Of a stretch of 64,000 bases of DNA, positions 46,341-57,491 are shown in pieces. The position numbers were made by a program, and so were the translations under genes. Source of the DNA: Cyanodermella asteris (lineage: Eukaryota; Ascomycota; Lecanoromycetes; Ostropales; Stictidaceae). Numbering within the stretch: the stretch's first letter is position 1; every line of letters starts with the position of its first letter. The notes under the pieces were generated by a model. That model had not been told where the DNA came from. It saw only the letters and a program-made list of their open reading frames with translations, and ran no database searches. Location: positions 71,495-135,494 of the forward strand of contig UYJD01000010.1 in assembly GCA_900618795.1 (NCBI GenBank), in the 5' to 3' direction.

Positions 46341-49269
46341 ATGCCAACTCACGGCCTTGTTCGCTGCCATATCAAGTGGCAGGGCTGTGATCAGGCCATT
46401 CCTGAACATGGCACTCAGTACCACGAGAGCGGCGTTCTGACATACATTGGCATTCCCCCTCATCCCACGCCGTTCTTCATACATGTGGAAACAACCGGTT
46501 TTGTAGCGACAGGTCTCCAGGCTTTCGTCTACATGGACGGCGAGTATATGTGCAATCGTGGCAAGCGTCACATTCCCTGTCCAAGCCCCTATCTCAATCC
46601 AGAAAGCTCGCGCGTGGACCTGAAACTGCGCCAAAAAGAAGTGCCAATTTCGGATGGTGCCCATTACGGCATGCCATGGCACTTTGCTCGAGTCAATGCT
46701 GCTCCCAAGGGCACGCCGGTGAGCGATAACGTCCCCTGGGGTGGTCAGCACGTTGGTGTGATTGAGGTAGTGATTCTGCGTCATGCTCTTGAATCATCGG
46801 GTTTGCCAAGAGGACTGCTGACAGCAGAACAAACTGCCGAGTGGCAGGCGCGAGCGAGAAACGTGCAATTCCACGGACCTCCTCGCTTTGGTGTCGATGG
46901 AGCCGCCGATGACGTGAAGGATGCTCCTGGTAAAACTTGGTTCGGAGAGTGGGGCTGGGGAGGCAATGGCAGCAATGGTGGTGATAAGAAAGAGAATGTC
47001 GGTCCTGGTGGTGGGTGGGGAGGTGACTCACCAGCCGGATCGACTAAGGCGAAGAGTGCCGCTCGGGATACCAAGAAGCCGTCGGTTGCGAGGAGCGACC
47101 CACCAGCTCCGGCCCCAATAACAATCAACCTCAATGCTGCTGCTGGATCTGCTGTCAACATTGGTGGAGCATTTGCGACCGCACCGCCAACGAGAAAAGC
47201 AAGCAAAGCAACCTCTCCGCCCATGAGTGCGTCAGGTTGGGGTGGTCGCAAAGCCGGGATGGGTACTGCTTCAGAGCCGTCGCCTAGAACCAAAAAAGAA
47301 ACCATGCCAGGGGCCTGGGACGCCTTCGAAGCCGATAACAACGAGAATACTGCACCGAACGATGACTGGGGCAATTCGGCCGGTGCATTCACTGAAAACA
47401 CTGACGAGGCCTTTCCCAGCAATAATGATGATGCTTTCAACGCTGGAAATGACTTTGACAACAATGCAGATACCTTCGAGTCTGGCAACGCTTTCGATGA
47501 CGACGACCCATTCACGTCAGCAAACGATAACAATGATGCTTACGCAGCTGCTTCAGAGAATGCTTATGACAAGTTCAGCAACGCCGCTCATGAACAACGA
47601 AATGGGTTCGATAACGCTAGCCAGAATCCAAAGTCTCGGAGCAATCCGGGCCACCGAAATCAAGCTTGGGCAAACACAAGCCAGAATGGTAGCAAAGACT
47701 TCAATTCCAATGCGAACAACGGCTGGGCAAACGACAACAATGCGGATAATGATCAAGCTTGGACGGGCAATGGACACAACTTGCCAGCTCAAGCTCCCTC
47801 AAATACCGGCAGCAACAATAGATTGCCCGACAACGGCCATCGCAGGTCACATGCAAACAGAGCGAGAGCACCCAGCGTCCAGAGACACCGATCCCGGCAG
47901 CAGCCATCCGGCGATGGCCCTGGCGATGAAGGAATCTATATCAGGGTCCAGCCGCAAGCAAGGTGCATCCCTATGGTTCAGGCTCAGCCGGGACTCTTTG
48001 GCTCAACTCCCGGAGAGCCGCCGAAGCCCTATTGGCAAGCATGGAAGCATGCCAAGGATCGAAATGAGGAATACACCACCCCCGTCTTCAATCCTCATGC
48101 TGGCGAGCAACCAGTCTACAGTCTGCCGGTAGAGATGCTGGAGAAGAATCTGACGACTCACCAAATCCAGCTAGGAAAGCCGGGCGTTTACAAGAAGGTC
48201 AAGTTTTCGCCCAAGTATATCGACAACATGGACCAACCTTATGCTGTCTTCACCTTCCACTATCGTGATCAATGTAAGTGAAACAAGACGTCTGCAATCA
48301 AGGCGAGTGGGTAGAAGTCTATGCCGGCGTACTACTTAAGCGCGAACTTGTCTGGGTTCTTGGCTAGGTAACTAGCTGGATACTTGCCTGAGTGCTTACC
48401 CGGGTACTTTGCTGGGTACTTGGCTAGGTATTTAGACATGCTTCTGGCTCGTACGGATGAAACACTGGCGACGACCTCTTTCCTCCCGCCTTGCAAGAAA
48501 GGAACAAAGGCTAACGTGATCGCTAGCGGCTCTGTCTACCATGCTTGGTGAGGAAATAAGGGAAAGTCGGGCATATGAGGCGAAACGTCTAAAGGCTTTG
48601 TCCACGGATGAGATCCTGAAGATCATGTACTCACGCATGAACATGGACGACGACGCTGTTCCGGCAACGACCCTCCCGCGACCGACTGACCGGGTCATCT
48701 CGCACGCATCACCGGTTCACTCTTCGAATCACGCACAGCAGGCATCTGCACACACCATGAGGGGAGCGCAGCCGGCGCCTCCGCGAGGTCGACCGACTTC
48801 TGGCGGCGGAGCTACTTTCAGCGGAGTGGATTTAGCAGACGCACTTGCGCACATGGTCAACAGCCAGAACGAACAGGAATACGATGTACGTCCGAGGGGA
48901 AATACCGCGCCGAATACGAAGCCGTCATCGACGAAGAGAAGAAGCGTCGCTCAAGATCAGTTTGGTGGATCAGGCTTTGGTGGTGGTCCGGGTTGGGGCA
49001 ACGGTGATGAGAACAGGATGCCGCCACCGTCGAAGAGGGCGAGCAATGCTCAGAGTCACAGGCCATCGGGCGGAGGGAACGGCCATTCGGGAGGAAATGG
49101 AGGTAACTCCAAGGCACGATCCAACGGAGGCAAAGCCGCTTGGGGAGGAAATGGAAGCAACACCAAACCGCTGTCCAACGCTAACAATGATGACTTTTGG
49201 CTCGGTGCTCCGGGAAGTGGTGGAGGTCCAGGCAGCGGCCCAGGCATGGGTGCAGATTTTGAATGGTAA
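46341..49269 (+). CDS. Large Asn/Asp/Gly-rich fungal protein with conserved N-terminal domain
   Basis: Two exons, 46341-48273 and 48527-49269, intron 253 bp in phase 1 (GTAAGT..CGCTAG); 891 aa. The first 190 residues look like a beta-rich folded domain (TYIGIPPHPTPFFIHVETT, QAFVYMDGEYMCNRGKRH), of a type common in Pezizomycotina proteins of unknown function. The centre is low complexity: Trp/Gly-rich near residue 200, then Asn/Asp/Phe-rich (residues about 335-500) and Asn/Arg-rich, prion-like in composition. A second folded segment follows near residue 575-645 (YWQAWKHAKDRNEEYTTPVF, KYIDNMDQPYAVFTFHYR) and continues across the junction (RESRAYEAKRLKALSTDEI). The tail is Gly/Asn-rich, ending GADFEW. 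No membrane segment or signal. Function unknown. Confidence 0.78.
48331..48450 (+). repeat. 12-bp minisatellite array inside an intron, 10 units
   Basis: In register: ACTACTTAAGCG, CGAACTTGTCTG, GGTTCTTGGCTA, GGTAACTAGCTG, GATACTTGCCTG, AGTGCTTACCCG, GGTACTTTGCTG, GGTACTTGGCTA, GGTATTTAGACA, TGCTTCTGGCTC. The consensus is about GGTACTTGGCTG/A, the inverse of the 45269-45372 array. It fills about half of the 253-bp intron and explains why that intron is several times longer than others here. Confidence 0.88.
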
Positions 49270-49487
49270 CATGGAGCTGAAATTGTGAAAATCTCCCGGT
49301 CTTCAACTTTGCGTGGCTTGTTGTTGAAAGCGTATTGAGTTATCTGTCGTGATATTGAGCTATGGTGATGCTGGCAAAACGAGGTCTTCAAACAGGATGA
49401 AAGGTCAGGTCGGATAGATCGAAGAGGCGAGTGCCGCTGGTCATTGCTCAATGCTCAAAACAGAATGTTATACACGCGATAATCGAC

Positions 49488-50688
49488 TCACAAGCTAGCC
49501 AGCATCCCTGACCTGCTGTGACAATTGATGTACTCAAAGATTTGCTGCTCTGGTTCCACCACTTGGACTTCGTGGAAGAGTCTCAAGCTGACATTGTTGT
49601 TCAGCTTCTTTGCATATTGTAAGAATCCACCGAAGATGTCAAGATGCGTCTTGTGCTTCTGTGAAAGATGGCGCAATGCCGTCAGCCATCTTGCTCTCTC
49701 ATAATCATACATGCACGCTTCGCATGACAGTTTCCTGTCCCGGGGAGTACTCGTTTTGGAAATCACGTACCTTACTCCAACCCTCAAGCGATGCTAGATC
49801 ATCAAAATAAGCCAACCCAAAAGTCTTCTCCGTCGACTCGCCCTCCGCAACGGCCGGCGAAGTCTCACTCGGCAAAACATCCATGAATCGACAACTGAAA
49901 CAACCAACCTCGTCCCCACTATCACGCAGGAAATCCATCCCCTTCGTCAACACGGGATGCATGGTCTCCAGATAAAGTTTCCGCTCCTCAGGAAGCGTCT
50001 CTGACCAATCCTGACCCGATCTAATGACAGCGAGATTCTTCTTCGGCGCCACGCGCACCCTCTTGCGCAAAGTCTCCTCGCGTTTCTTGTCTCCCGGTCT
50101 CCAAAGCTCACCTTGCAAGGCGTCCGTCTGTGCGAGCGGTAGACGGTCCCTCATGCTTCCCCAGTAAACGTGCTCCTCGATCATACCGCTCATCTTTTCT
50201 CTCATGTGCGCTGCGCCCTCGGGCACGACGCCGTCGGAAAAGACGGTCTCGAACCTATCCACGCTCGGCATGAAAACCTCGCGGAACCAGCCCAGCTCCT
50301 CTTCCTCCGCGATCAGACCCTGGAACCATTTCTCGAATCCGCTCTGTTGGATCCAATCGAAATATCCGGCTTTCGTCGGCCAGTAGGCGATCACGACGGC
50401 GTTGTATGCACCCGAGGCATCGGTCACGGATGCGAGATCAAAGTGCGAAGGCTTGCAGGTCTCTGCGGAGGAGGTGATGAAGCTTCGGATTCTGGAGATG
50501 CCGGTGCCGACTTTGGATTTCTCTCCGGAGCGGTCTTGGACGCTGAGATAGGCGACTGCGAGCTGTTTTGTGTCTTTTGGAAAACGGGCGCAGTACGCTG
50601 GAAAAGGGGGTTGGTATTTTGGAGGGAGGGCGGCGGGGATGGTGCGCTCGACGCGGAGATGGGGCGCGATTGCTGATTCGAGTTCCAT
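49488..50688 (-). CDS. Haem-containing aldoxime dehydratase-like enzyme
   Basis: Family (PF13816) dehydrates aldoximes such as phenylacetaldoxime to nitriles, using a haem that binds substrate directly. Two exons, 50688-49771 and 49658-49488; intron 112 bp, phase 0 (GTACGT..CACAG); 362 aa, usual length. N-terminus MELESAIAPHLRVERTIPAA and PPFPAYCARFPKD are typical, as are WFREVFMPSVDRFETVFSDG, HVYWGSMRDRLPLAQTDAL and DVLPSE. The 3' exon brings KTHLDIFGGF and LRLFHEVQVV, whose histidines are my candidates for the axial and distal catalytic His, and the closing EYINCHSRSGML. The frame without splicing would replace this with a non-family tail. Cytosolic. In fungi it may detoxify or use plant or bacterial aldoximes; no nitrilase lies nearby. 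Confidence 0.88.
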
Positions 50689-52575
50689 TTTCAATCACTT
50701 TCGGACAAGAGTAAAACAAGCAGAGGACACGAGTAGGAGAATGGATGAAGTGAGCAAGTTACATGTATTCAGACACTGTAACTTTTGGTCGTCGGATACG
50801 GGTCAAAGCCAGAGATAACGGATACCCCTCTGCTTCCGCATTGTGGTGGTCCGTCGCGCTCGTTTCAATGTCGAGGCAACAAGTTGATGGTCGATAAGTG
50901 AGGTTCCAGCCCTCCCCCTCATGAAATAGAGTTTATTTCCACCGTTCCGCCAGACTGACCGAGATAACTGACCTGGTTCAGTAAGATTGGGGAAGCGCAC
51001 CGTCAGAAGAGAGCGTGCTGGGTAGATGTGTTCGGGCCGTGAACAGATATTCGGAAGCGTTCGTGGTGGTTCAATAGCACATTCTGAGGATGTTCTTACC
51101 TACATATGGGCCCTTGGGAGCGCATTGCTAAATGGGCTTGCGGTGCACAAGGCACGTACGTGTCGTCTAACACCCTGGTTAGCATAAGCATTGCCGCTCA
51201 AGATCTATTGCATCTCGACTGGCTCAAATTTGTGTTTGCTCTAATTGGACTCTCTTTTCGCGCAGCGGAAATATTACTTATGCGTCTACTTTTGGGCGCA
51301 AAGAACGACTTTCGACACGATGGCTACAGGCTGCATTACAGCATGTTCAGAAGATGCATGATTGACTCAGTAGTCGACATTGCTCTTGGCTGTCGACAAG
51401 TCGAGGCTGTCGATTGAGTAAGATAATATGGTGCAGTTCTTGTCCAGCACATTGAGATTTTAGCTAGAATCTGGCTCGACCCATTCTGTGCCAGCGGTTC
51501 ACCTGACACTCCCGTCCCGACATCAGCAAGCCGATCTTGAGATCCTAACCACCAAGCGTTGTTTCAAACTGATCGAAGAAACGGCCCATTCCCCTCCTCC
51601 CGACTCGATCTCGATCGAACCCGTGGGGAGGATTACTTCAGTCGCCCTGCGTGTGCCGTCTCTGCACTGTGACGCCACAGGCGTTTCCCTCTCACCGANN
51701 NNNNNNNNNNNNNNNNNNNNNNNNNNNNNNNNNNNNNNNNNNNNNNNNNNNNNNNNNNNNNNNNNNNNNNNNNNNNNNNNNNNNNNNNNNNNNNNNNNNN
51801 NNNNNNNNNNNNNNNNNNNNNNNNNNNNNNNNNNNNNNNNNNNNNNNNNNNNNNNNNNNNNNNNNNNNNNNNNNNNNNNNNNNNNNNNNNNNNNNNNNNN
51901 NNNNNNNNNNNNNNNNNNNNNNNNNNNNNNNNNCACCTTTCGAGTTCGTACGCGGTTTCAGGGTACCTCAAAATACAGAAGTCGACAGGTTGATCTTCGA
52001 CAATCAGTGCTGAGAAGCCAATAACATGCGATGAGCCTCGTGGTAGTCTCAAGCTGCATGGACCTTCTGTTCGACAAAGTCCGTCCTGCGCCTGAAGCCC
52101 AAAGCGACCTGAGAGCGGTGATGTACATGATAGCGTGTGCTCGGCCCCCCATCATCGGCATCTTTGGCCCGTACGATTACCACTCATCAGTCGTCTAGCT
52201 GATGGCTATACTGTGTTCGAGTGCTTATTGTGAACCTCTCGCCAGCCGCTTGTGCGATGGTGCGACATCCACGATGGCTCTTGCGCGGCTTCATTGGGTG
52301 CTTACCCTCCACTTCAGCCTTGTCTCGCTTGTTCACAAACCTTAAATACGAAGTGATATACATCTTCATGACCATGTGGCTGGGCGACTATGTCAGCATC
52401 TGCATCCAGCAGAAGCATATGCAAGGAAGGCTCTGCAGTGATGATGGCAATACCATTCTTATATCAACTTCGACTGGGTACGGCTATTCTTGAATAATTC
52501 TTGATTTCTTGTCTGTTGCGACTTGCGTCTTTTCTACAAGATTTGTATTAACAACTCTGCCTTTTGACTGTCGCG
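50689..52575. other. Intergenic, no supportable gene, contains a gap
   Basis: About 1.9 kb including 235 N. A 103-aa plus frame (51106-51417) has a hydrophobic middle but no motif; frames that run through the gap are artefacts. Divergent promoters expected at both ends. Confidence 0.45.
51699..51933. other. Assembly gap (235 N)
   Basis: Run of N within the intergenic stretch. Flanks look like ordinary sequence, unlike the first gap. Confidence 0.99.
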
Positions 52576-53762
52576 ATGCCGCAAGATCCTACCATCTTTG
52601 CACTTGACATATTCTTCCTTGCGCTGTCATGGATCTTTGGCGGCTTGAGGATGTGGGCGCGCTACCTGCGAGGGCACAAGCCGCAGCTGAGCGACTACCT
52701 TTTGTTTGCAGGCCTGGTCAGTATGGTCGGCCAGACCACGAGTGCTGCACTTCGTGAGTACTCCTCGGGAAGAATAAGAGGAACACGCTCACAGTTTCGC
52801 AGAACAGGTGTACATACCGGGTCCCAACCACTCGACTCCAGTAAGTCCAAATTCACCCTGGTCCCAGAAACCACAACTGACATGGCGTGAAGCTTGAGAT
52901 TCCTACTACCCTTTTCTGGGGCATCGCTCTCTTTTTCATCAAAATGTCCATCCTTACCTTCTACACCTCGCTCTTTAAGGTGAACCGAACCTTTGGCATG
53001 GCCTGCTACGTGACCATGGTCATCATCTCGATCTACACGGTGCTTTACATCGCGTTCTCTCTCCTCAGCTGCATTCCGATCCAGAAACTCATCGACAAGA
53101 GCGTGCCCGGCGCATGCATCAACATTAGTGTCCGCATCATCTGGTTCACGGCCATCAACTTGATGACCGACGTGCTACTGGCTGTACTACCACTACCCGT
53201 CGTCTGGAATTTGCGCATGAAGACCTCAAAGCGAGTCTTGGTCTCGCTCGTCTTCTGCGCTGCTTTCGGGTAAGTCGCAACCCTCTGACATACGTTTTTT
53301 GTCGACTATTGCTGATCTCATAACAGCGTCTGTGCCATCTCGAGCGTCCGCATGGCCTACCTCAGCAACCGCGCACCCTATCTCGAACGCGCATACGGCC
53401 TCTTTACACTACTCGAGCCCGACCTCGGCAGCATAGTCGCGTGTCTGCCCCTTCTTCGTCCACTCTTCACACGGGTCGGCAGGTATGTCAACTGGGTCCG
53501 GGTCGACTCCCCTGTCGATCCCGAACAAGGCGTGGACGAGTCCAAGGGTAGTCCGAACAAGTTTGCCACCGAGCGGCCGATTCTGCAGACACAAATGGAG
53601 AATGGTAACGGTGCTACTACTGCGAGCGAAAGACTAAATGAACATTTGTATCATATTCCGGAGATGGAGAGTGGAGCTGACAGGACTTCGCGTGGGGATT
53701 TGGAGACTGCGGTCAGTCGGGCGGGTGATACTGCTACCAGGCGGTGGGATGTGGAGGGTTAG
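52576..53762 (+). CDS. Fungal rhodopsin-domain (PTH11-related) integral membrane protein
   Basis: Four exons, 52576-52753, 52803-52840, 52893-53269, 53327-53762; introns 49, 52 and 57 bp; frame consistent; 342 aa. Several hydrophobic helices: one in FALDIFFLALSWIFGGLRMW, others around LFWGIALFFIKMSILTFY, CYVTMVIISIYTVLYIAF, TAINLMTDVLLAVLPLPVVW, VLVSLVFCAAFG. The pattern WGIALFFIKMSILTFY and INLMTDVLLAVLPLPVVWNL is diagnostic of the fungal rhodopsin-like domain found in PTH11-type receptors. No CFEM cysteines at the N-terminus. The cytosolic tail (about 90 residues) is charged and Glu/Arg-rich. Role: putative surface sensor; no ligand can be inferred. Confidence 0.85.
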
Positions 53763-55196
53763 AACGATGGAGCTAAGAACGAACTTGAATACGGAAAAAA
53801 ACACAAGGCAGTCATCAAAACGGCCGACGTGTACAGATTCCTGATGTCTAGATAACGTATAACCTTTTCGCCATGGATGACATGGCTGTCCTGTTTCAAA
53901 GTCACAAAATATAGCAGGCGAATAGACCTATAGATTCATTAGAAGCGTCCATTAATTCCTGGTTAGTGAAAAATGACCGCGCCGCCAATTGTCGACACAA
54001 GAACACAGCCCATGCCACTGGAAAGCTGAAACGAGGACCTGGAGTTTAAATGCCTGTGGCCAGAGCCGGCAGGATGCTCAACGCCCAGTGGCAGTTTTGA
54101 GAGGAACAAGCTCGTGCAACCCGACCTTCCCGATCATGTCCAAGATCAGATCGCAGATGAGGTTCCACAAATGGCACGTGAGCAAATGAAGCTGACTGAC
54201 ACTCATGCATCAGCTCAATCAGAGCTATTTCCCGAACGCATGCTTATCAGTGTTGCAGTCAGACGCCTGCATACGCCGAACCTGCAGCTTGACACCGCCG
54301 TATGCATGCCACTTCAGTTACCCTCCGACAGACGGAACCAGCTGATCACACAACGAGACGGATTCTTCCTTCATCGTGCCCAATGTACTCGATCGTATTC
54401 ATGACGTCGGCGCAGACACGGATAGTAGACACACAGACGGTGCTCCACTCTGTGGCTCGTAAAAACGACGCCGCTATTAGATTCGCTACCGGCGAGGAAG
54501 CCCTTGACCGTGGTGGAAGATAATCCCGTTTGAACGCCCCGCAAAACAATGCCGGTCGGGGACACGGATAACGGTCCTCGCTGCGTCCTTGGGAAGGTTT
54601 AGACGTAGAAGTGTGTCAGGAACAAGGGCTGGACTTGGTGCATGCATGCATGGCGGGAGTGACCGGCGACGCTCTTGGGCACCCACATGCCAGCAACTGA
54701 ACCAAGTCGACTCGATGCACTCGTCCAAGACGATCAACACTGTCTTTTCCCCTCGCAATCGCATCCCGGCTTCTACCGTGCTGTGATGCCTCTCCGCCGA
54801 CTCTCCCTCTGCACGTAGATGTATAGTATTCTCTGCTCCGCCGAGGCTGCTTTTGCCATCACTGCATCCACCGCTCGCCGCCACGATACAGCCTAGCTCG
54901 ACACACCGTTCTTTGGATCCATGAGTCTATCCCACTCACATCAACCGCCTCGCAGCCTCCCATCCGCCCTGGATTATCAGCAGGAACAGTACATCTTCGC
55001 CCACCGCATCGGTCTGGGGTAAATTGAGCAGCTGGCCTGCCCAGAGACTCGTCTCAACGGAACTCATTCAGCAGCTCCGCGGCGAGTCTCATTCTCAACA
55101 ATCTACATCTCCCCGCCACCGCCCTTACACCCCTCTAAACTTCCTCCGTCACGCGACCACGCCCCGTCGGCCTCCTTGCCGGTGCCATTAGTCCCC
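53763..55196. other. Intergenic, no supportable gene
   Basis: About 1.4 kb. A 33-codon ATG frame at 54921 ends before a possible GTAAAT donor and could be an upstream ORF or short 5' exon of the next gene. Otherwise only motif-free short frames. Confidence 0.4.
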
Positions 55197-57047
55197 ATGG
55201 CCGGTGACTCACGAGACAGTACGACCAAGTCTGCAGCTGCTCCTCGACGCAGATTCGCCGTCCAGCCGGTCGAAATATCCACACGATCGAGTAAGGAAGA
55301 GCGGGAGAAGAAGGACAAGGACAAGGACAATACTGCTGAAAAGCCGCGACGGCGGTTCTTGCCCCAGCCCGTGGAGGAGTCGGCGAGGAGTTCCAAAGAT
55401 GTGCCCAACGGCCATCATGCGAATGGTACAACGTCCAAAGGCTCGACGGAAAAAAAGCCGAGGCGATTCGCAGTCGAACCGGTCGAGACGGTGAAGAGGG
55501 CGAGACGACGAAACACTGGCAATGCATTGCAACCGGGCGATCGAACGGACGACACACCGGGCGACAGACTGGACCTGCCTCGACATCTGAAGTCCGAGAT
55601 GGGTCCCGCACCCCCGGTGAACAGTCCTTACAATGAGTCCGCTCCCTCGGCGCCAGAGTCGCGCTTCTCCTATGCAGCTCTGGCTAGAAAGTCGTCCAGG
55701 CAATCCTCAATGCGACGACCGAGTCTGGATCCCATAAGTAGCGTTCCTGAGAGTGATGACTCGAACCTGTCGAAACCGTCCTCGGCCGCTACGAGCGAGT
55801 CGATGGATCATGAAACCCAGCGACCCTATCAACAGGGCCCACGACAGAAGAACCTACAGAAGGAGAGCTACGATGAAGTCTTCAGCGGCTATCTGCTTGA
55901 TATGGCCGCAAGGCAGGCACAGCAACAGCTTCAAGAGCAAGCAGCGGACGCATATCCCAATGAGAGGATACATCAACCAGTGGATCATTTTGCGGTAGAC
56001 CGGGAATCTGATTCTGATACCGAAGTGGGTGTTGGGCAGCTATCGGACACCACAGAGCAGCCGCTGGCGGAGGATAACAAGGCGATGGCAGGGTGGGATG
56101 CAACAGACTTTCAAAAGCTCCGAGCTCAGATGGAGGACAAGAACCGGATATCACCTGCCCCTTCTGCAGCACCGAAGAAGGATCCCTTTGGCGGTGCTTT
56201 CAACATGTCCGCTATCAGAGCAGATTCTGCCAACGCGTCTAAAGACGAAGAACTCAAGAGCATGCGTCAAGTTGCCCGACCACCGATGCTGGGAAATAGC
56301 TTGGTGTTTCCAAAATGTCCGTCTCCCAGAATGACTATGATTGATCCCCTGCAGAGACATGGAACGAGGAAGAATACGCAAATGACCTCCAGACCAACAT
56401 CCGGGCTTTGGTCGCCTGGATCAGGTTCACCGGTGAAACAAGAGTCGCCGAAACAGACTGTCTGTTTATGGGGCGGGAACTGTACGGCAGAGCAAGCCGA
56501 GAGGTTGAATATTCCGAACAATCCGAACCTGCAAATGGGACTCATGACCCCATCTATAGCGCCGGATGAAGACCCCTTCACCCGCTGGAGCAGCGACGAT
56601 AAGCTGCAGACTAAACTCAAGAAGCAACACCAGCTGGCTTCCCAACCTGGCTCGAGAGTGGGTAGTGTGCTAGGAATCGATCAACTACTCGCAATGGAAC
56701 AGCGAATTCAAGAGGAATACTCGGACCAGTTTGTAACTCAGATATACAACTACCTATCGCTGGGCTATCCTGCCATTGCTCGCGACTTTGACGAAGAGTT
56801 GTCAAAAATCAGCAAGATGTCGCTCGAGGCCATCCGCGGGGACGACCAGCGAAAGAATACCAAAGGCTATGTCAACGCCCCGGAAGGCTCCGGCTCAGAT
56901 GAAGACGATGTCAAAGCACAATGCGGCCGTTGGAGGGCGCTCCAACTGTACATTCACGAATGGGCTCGACAACAGCCGTTTATGCTCTTGGATGGAGCTG
57001 ATCAGGGGTGGGGGGCCCGTGCGCGCAGAGGCAGTTGGTTCTCGTAA
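55197..57047 (+). CDS. Fungal protein with three PRRRF/PVE motifs
   Basis: Single exon, 616 aa from ATG 55197. The N-terminus has three copies of a motif at residues 16, 50 and 88: PRRRFAVQPVE, PRRRFLPQPVE, PRRFAVEPVE, the first two followed by a TRSSK/ARSSK tail and a charged linker. A Ser/Pro-rich region follows, then a conserved helix (ESYDEVFSGYLLDMAARQAQ), and a C-terminal helical domain: EEYSDQFVTQIYNYLSLGYP, ARDFDEELSKISKMSLEAI and a closing RWRALQLYIHEWARQQP. The end WGARARRGSWFS looks like the true C-terminus of this Pezizomycotina family. Motif repeats suggest a multivalent peptide ligand for a partner. Function unknown to me. Confidence 0.8.
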   Translation: MAGDSRDSTTKSAAAPRRRFAVQPVEISTRSSKEEREKKDKDKDNTAEKPRRRFLPQPVEESARSSKDVPNGHHANGTTSKGSTEKKPRRFAVEPVETVKRARRRNTGNALQPGDRTDDTPGDRLDLPRHLKSEMGPAPPVNSPYNESAPSAPESRFSYAALARKSSRQSSMRRPSLDPISSVPESDDSNLSKPSSAATSESMDHETQRPYQQGPRQKNLQKESYDEVFSGYLLDMAARQAQQQLQEQAADAYPNERIHQPVDHFAVDRESDSDTEVGVGQLSDTTEQPLAEDNKAMAGWDATDFQKLRAQMEDKNRISPAPSAAPKKDPFGGAFNMSAIRADSANASKDEELKSMRQVARPPMLGNSLVFPKCPSPRMTMIDPLQRHGTRKNTQMTSRPTSGLWSPGSGSPVKQESPKQTVCLWGGNCTAEQAERLNIPNNPNLQMGLMTPSIAPDEDPFTRWSSDDKLQTKLKKQHQLASQPGSRVGSVLGIDQLLAMEQRIQEEYSDQFVTQIYNYLSLGYPAIARDFDEELSKISKMSLEAIRGDDQRKNTKGYVNAPEGSGSDEDDVKAQCGRWRALQLYIHEWARQQPFMLLDGADQGWGARARRGSWFS

Positions 57048-57491
57048 GAAAATTGTGTCCACCTTGGGTTTGCGAACGAGCATTTCCCGTTCCAAAGAAA
57101 TGGTTCGTTGACAAAATCGCACGGCACAGTAAGACGAGGAAGGCACTATTCTTATCGTTCACAGAGTTGGTCGGAGTGCAGCGTTTGAAAGATCGGAGCT
57201 CATGTCCACTACACATATTGCATGGCGTTTGGCGAAGAAGGGACTTTGAAGAGCATTGCATGAGCCGGCATGGAATTATTGTCGAACTAGACGCAAGAGC
57301 ATCGAAGGCAAGAATGATTTGAGATTTAGTCGACACGCAGGCAATCGATTCAATACGTTCAGCATCCGATTCCAGCAACCGAGAGGCTACGAACGTGACT
57401 GAACGTGCCACGATGATGTTGACTTGAAGCTAATTTGCTTCGGCCTTATCCTCCGACAGTAATTGAACTTCCGACAAAACTGTTCCTGAAC
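57048..57491. other. Intergenic between convergent genes
   Basis: About 440 bp, no gene or repeat seen; presumably both 3' untranslated regions. Confidence 0.5.

Noticed and set aside
47227-48132. 301-aa frame inside the Asn/Asp-rich gene
   Set aside because: Frame-shifted reading of a low-complexity repeat region; rich in Met/Thr/Ile as expected for a shadow of AAC/GAT codons.
51488-52052. Frames spanning the second gap
   Set aside because: They exist only because N codons are read as open; no motif on either side.
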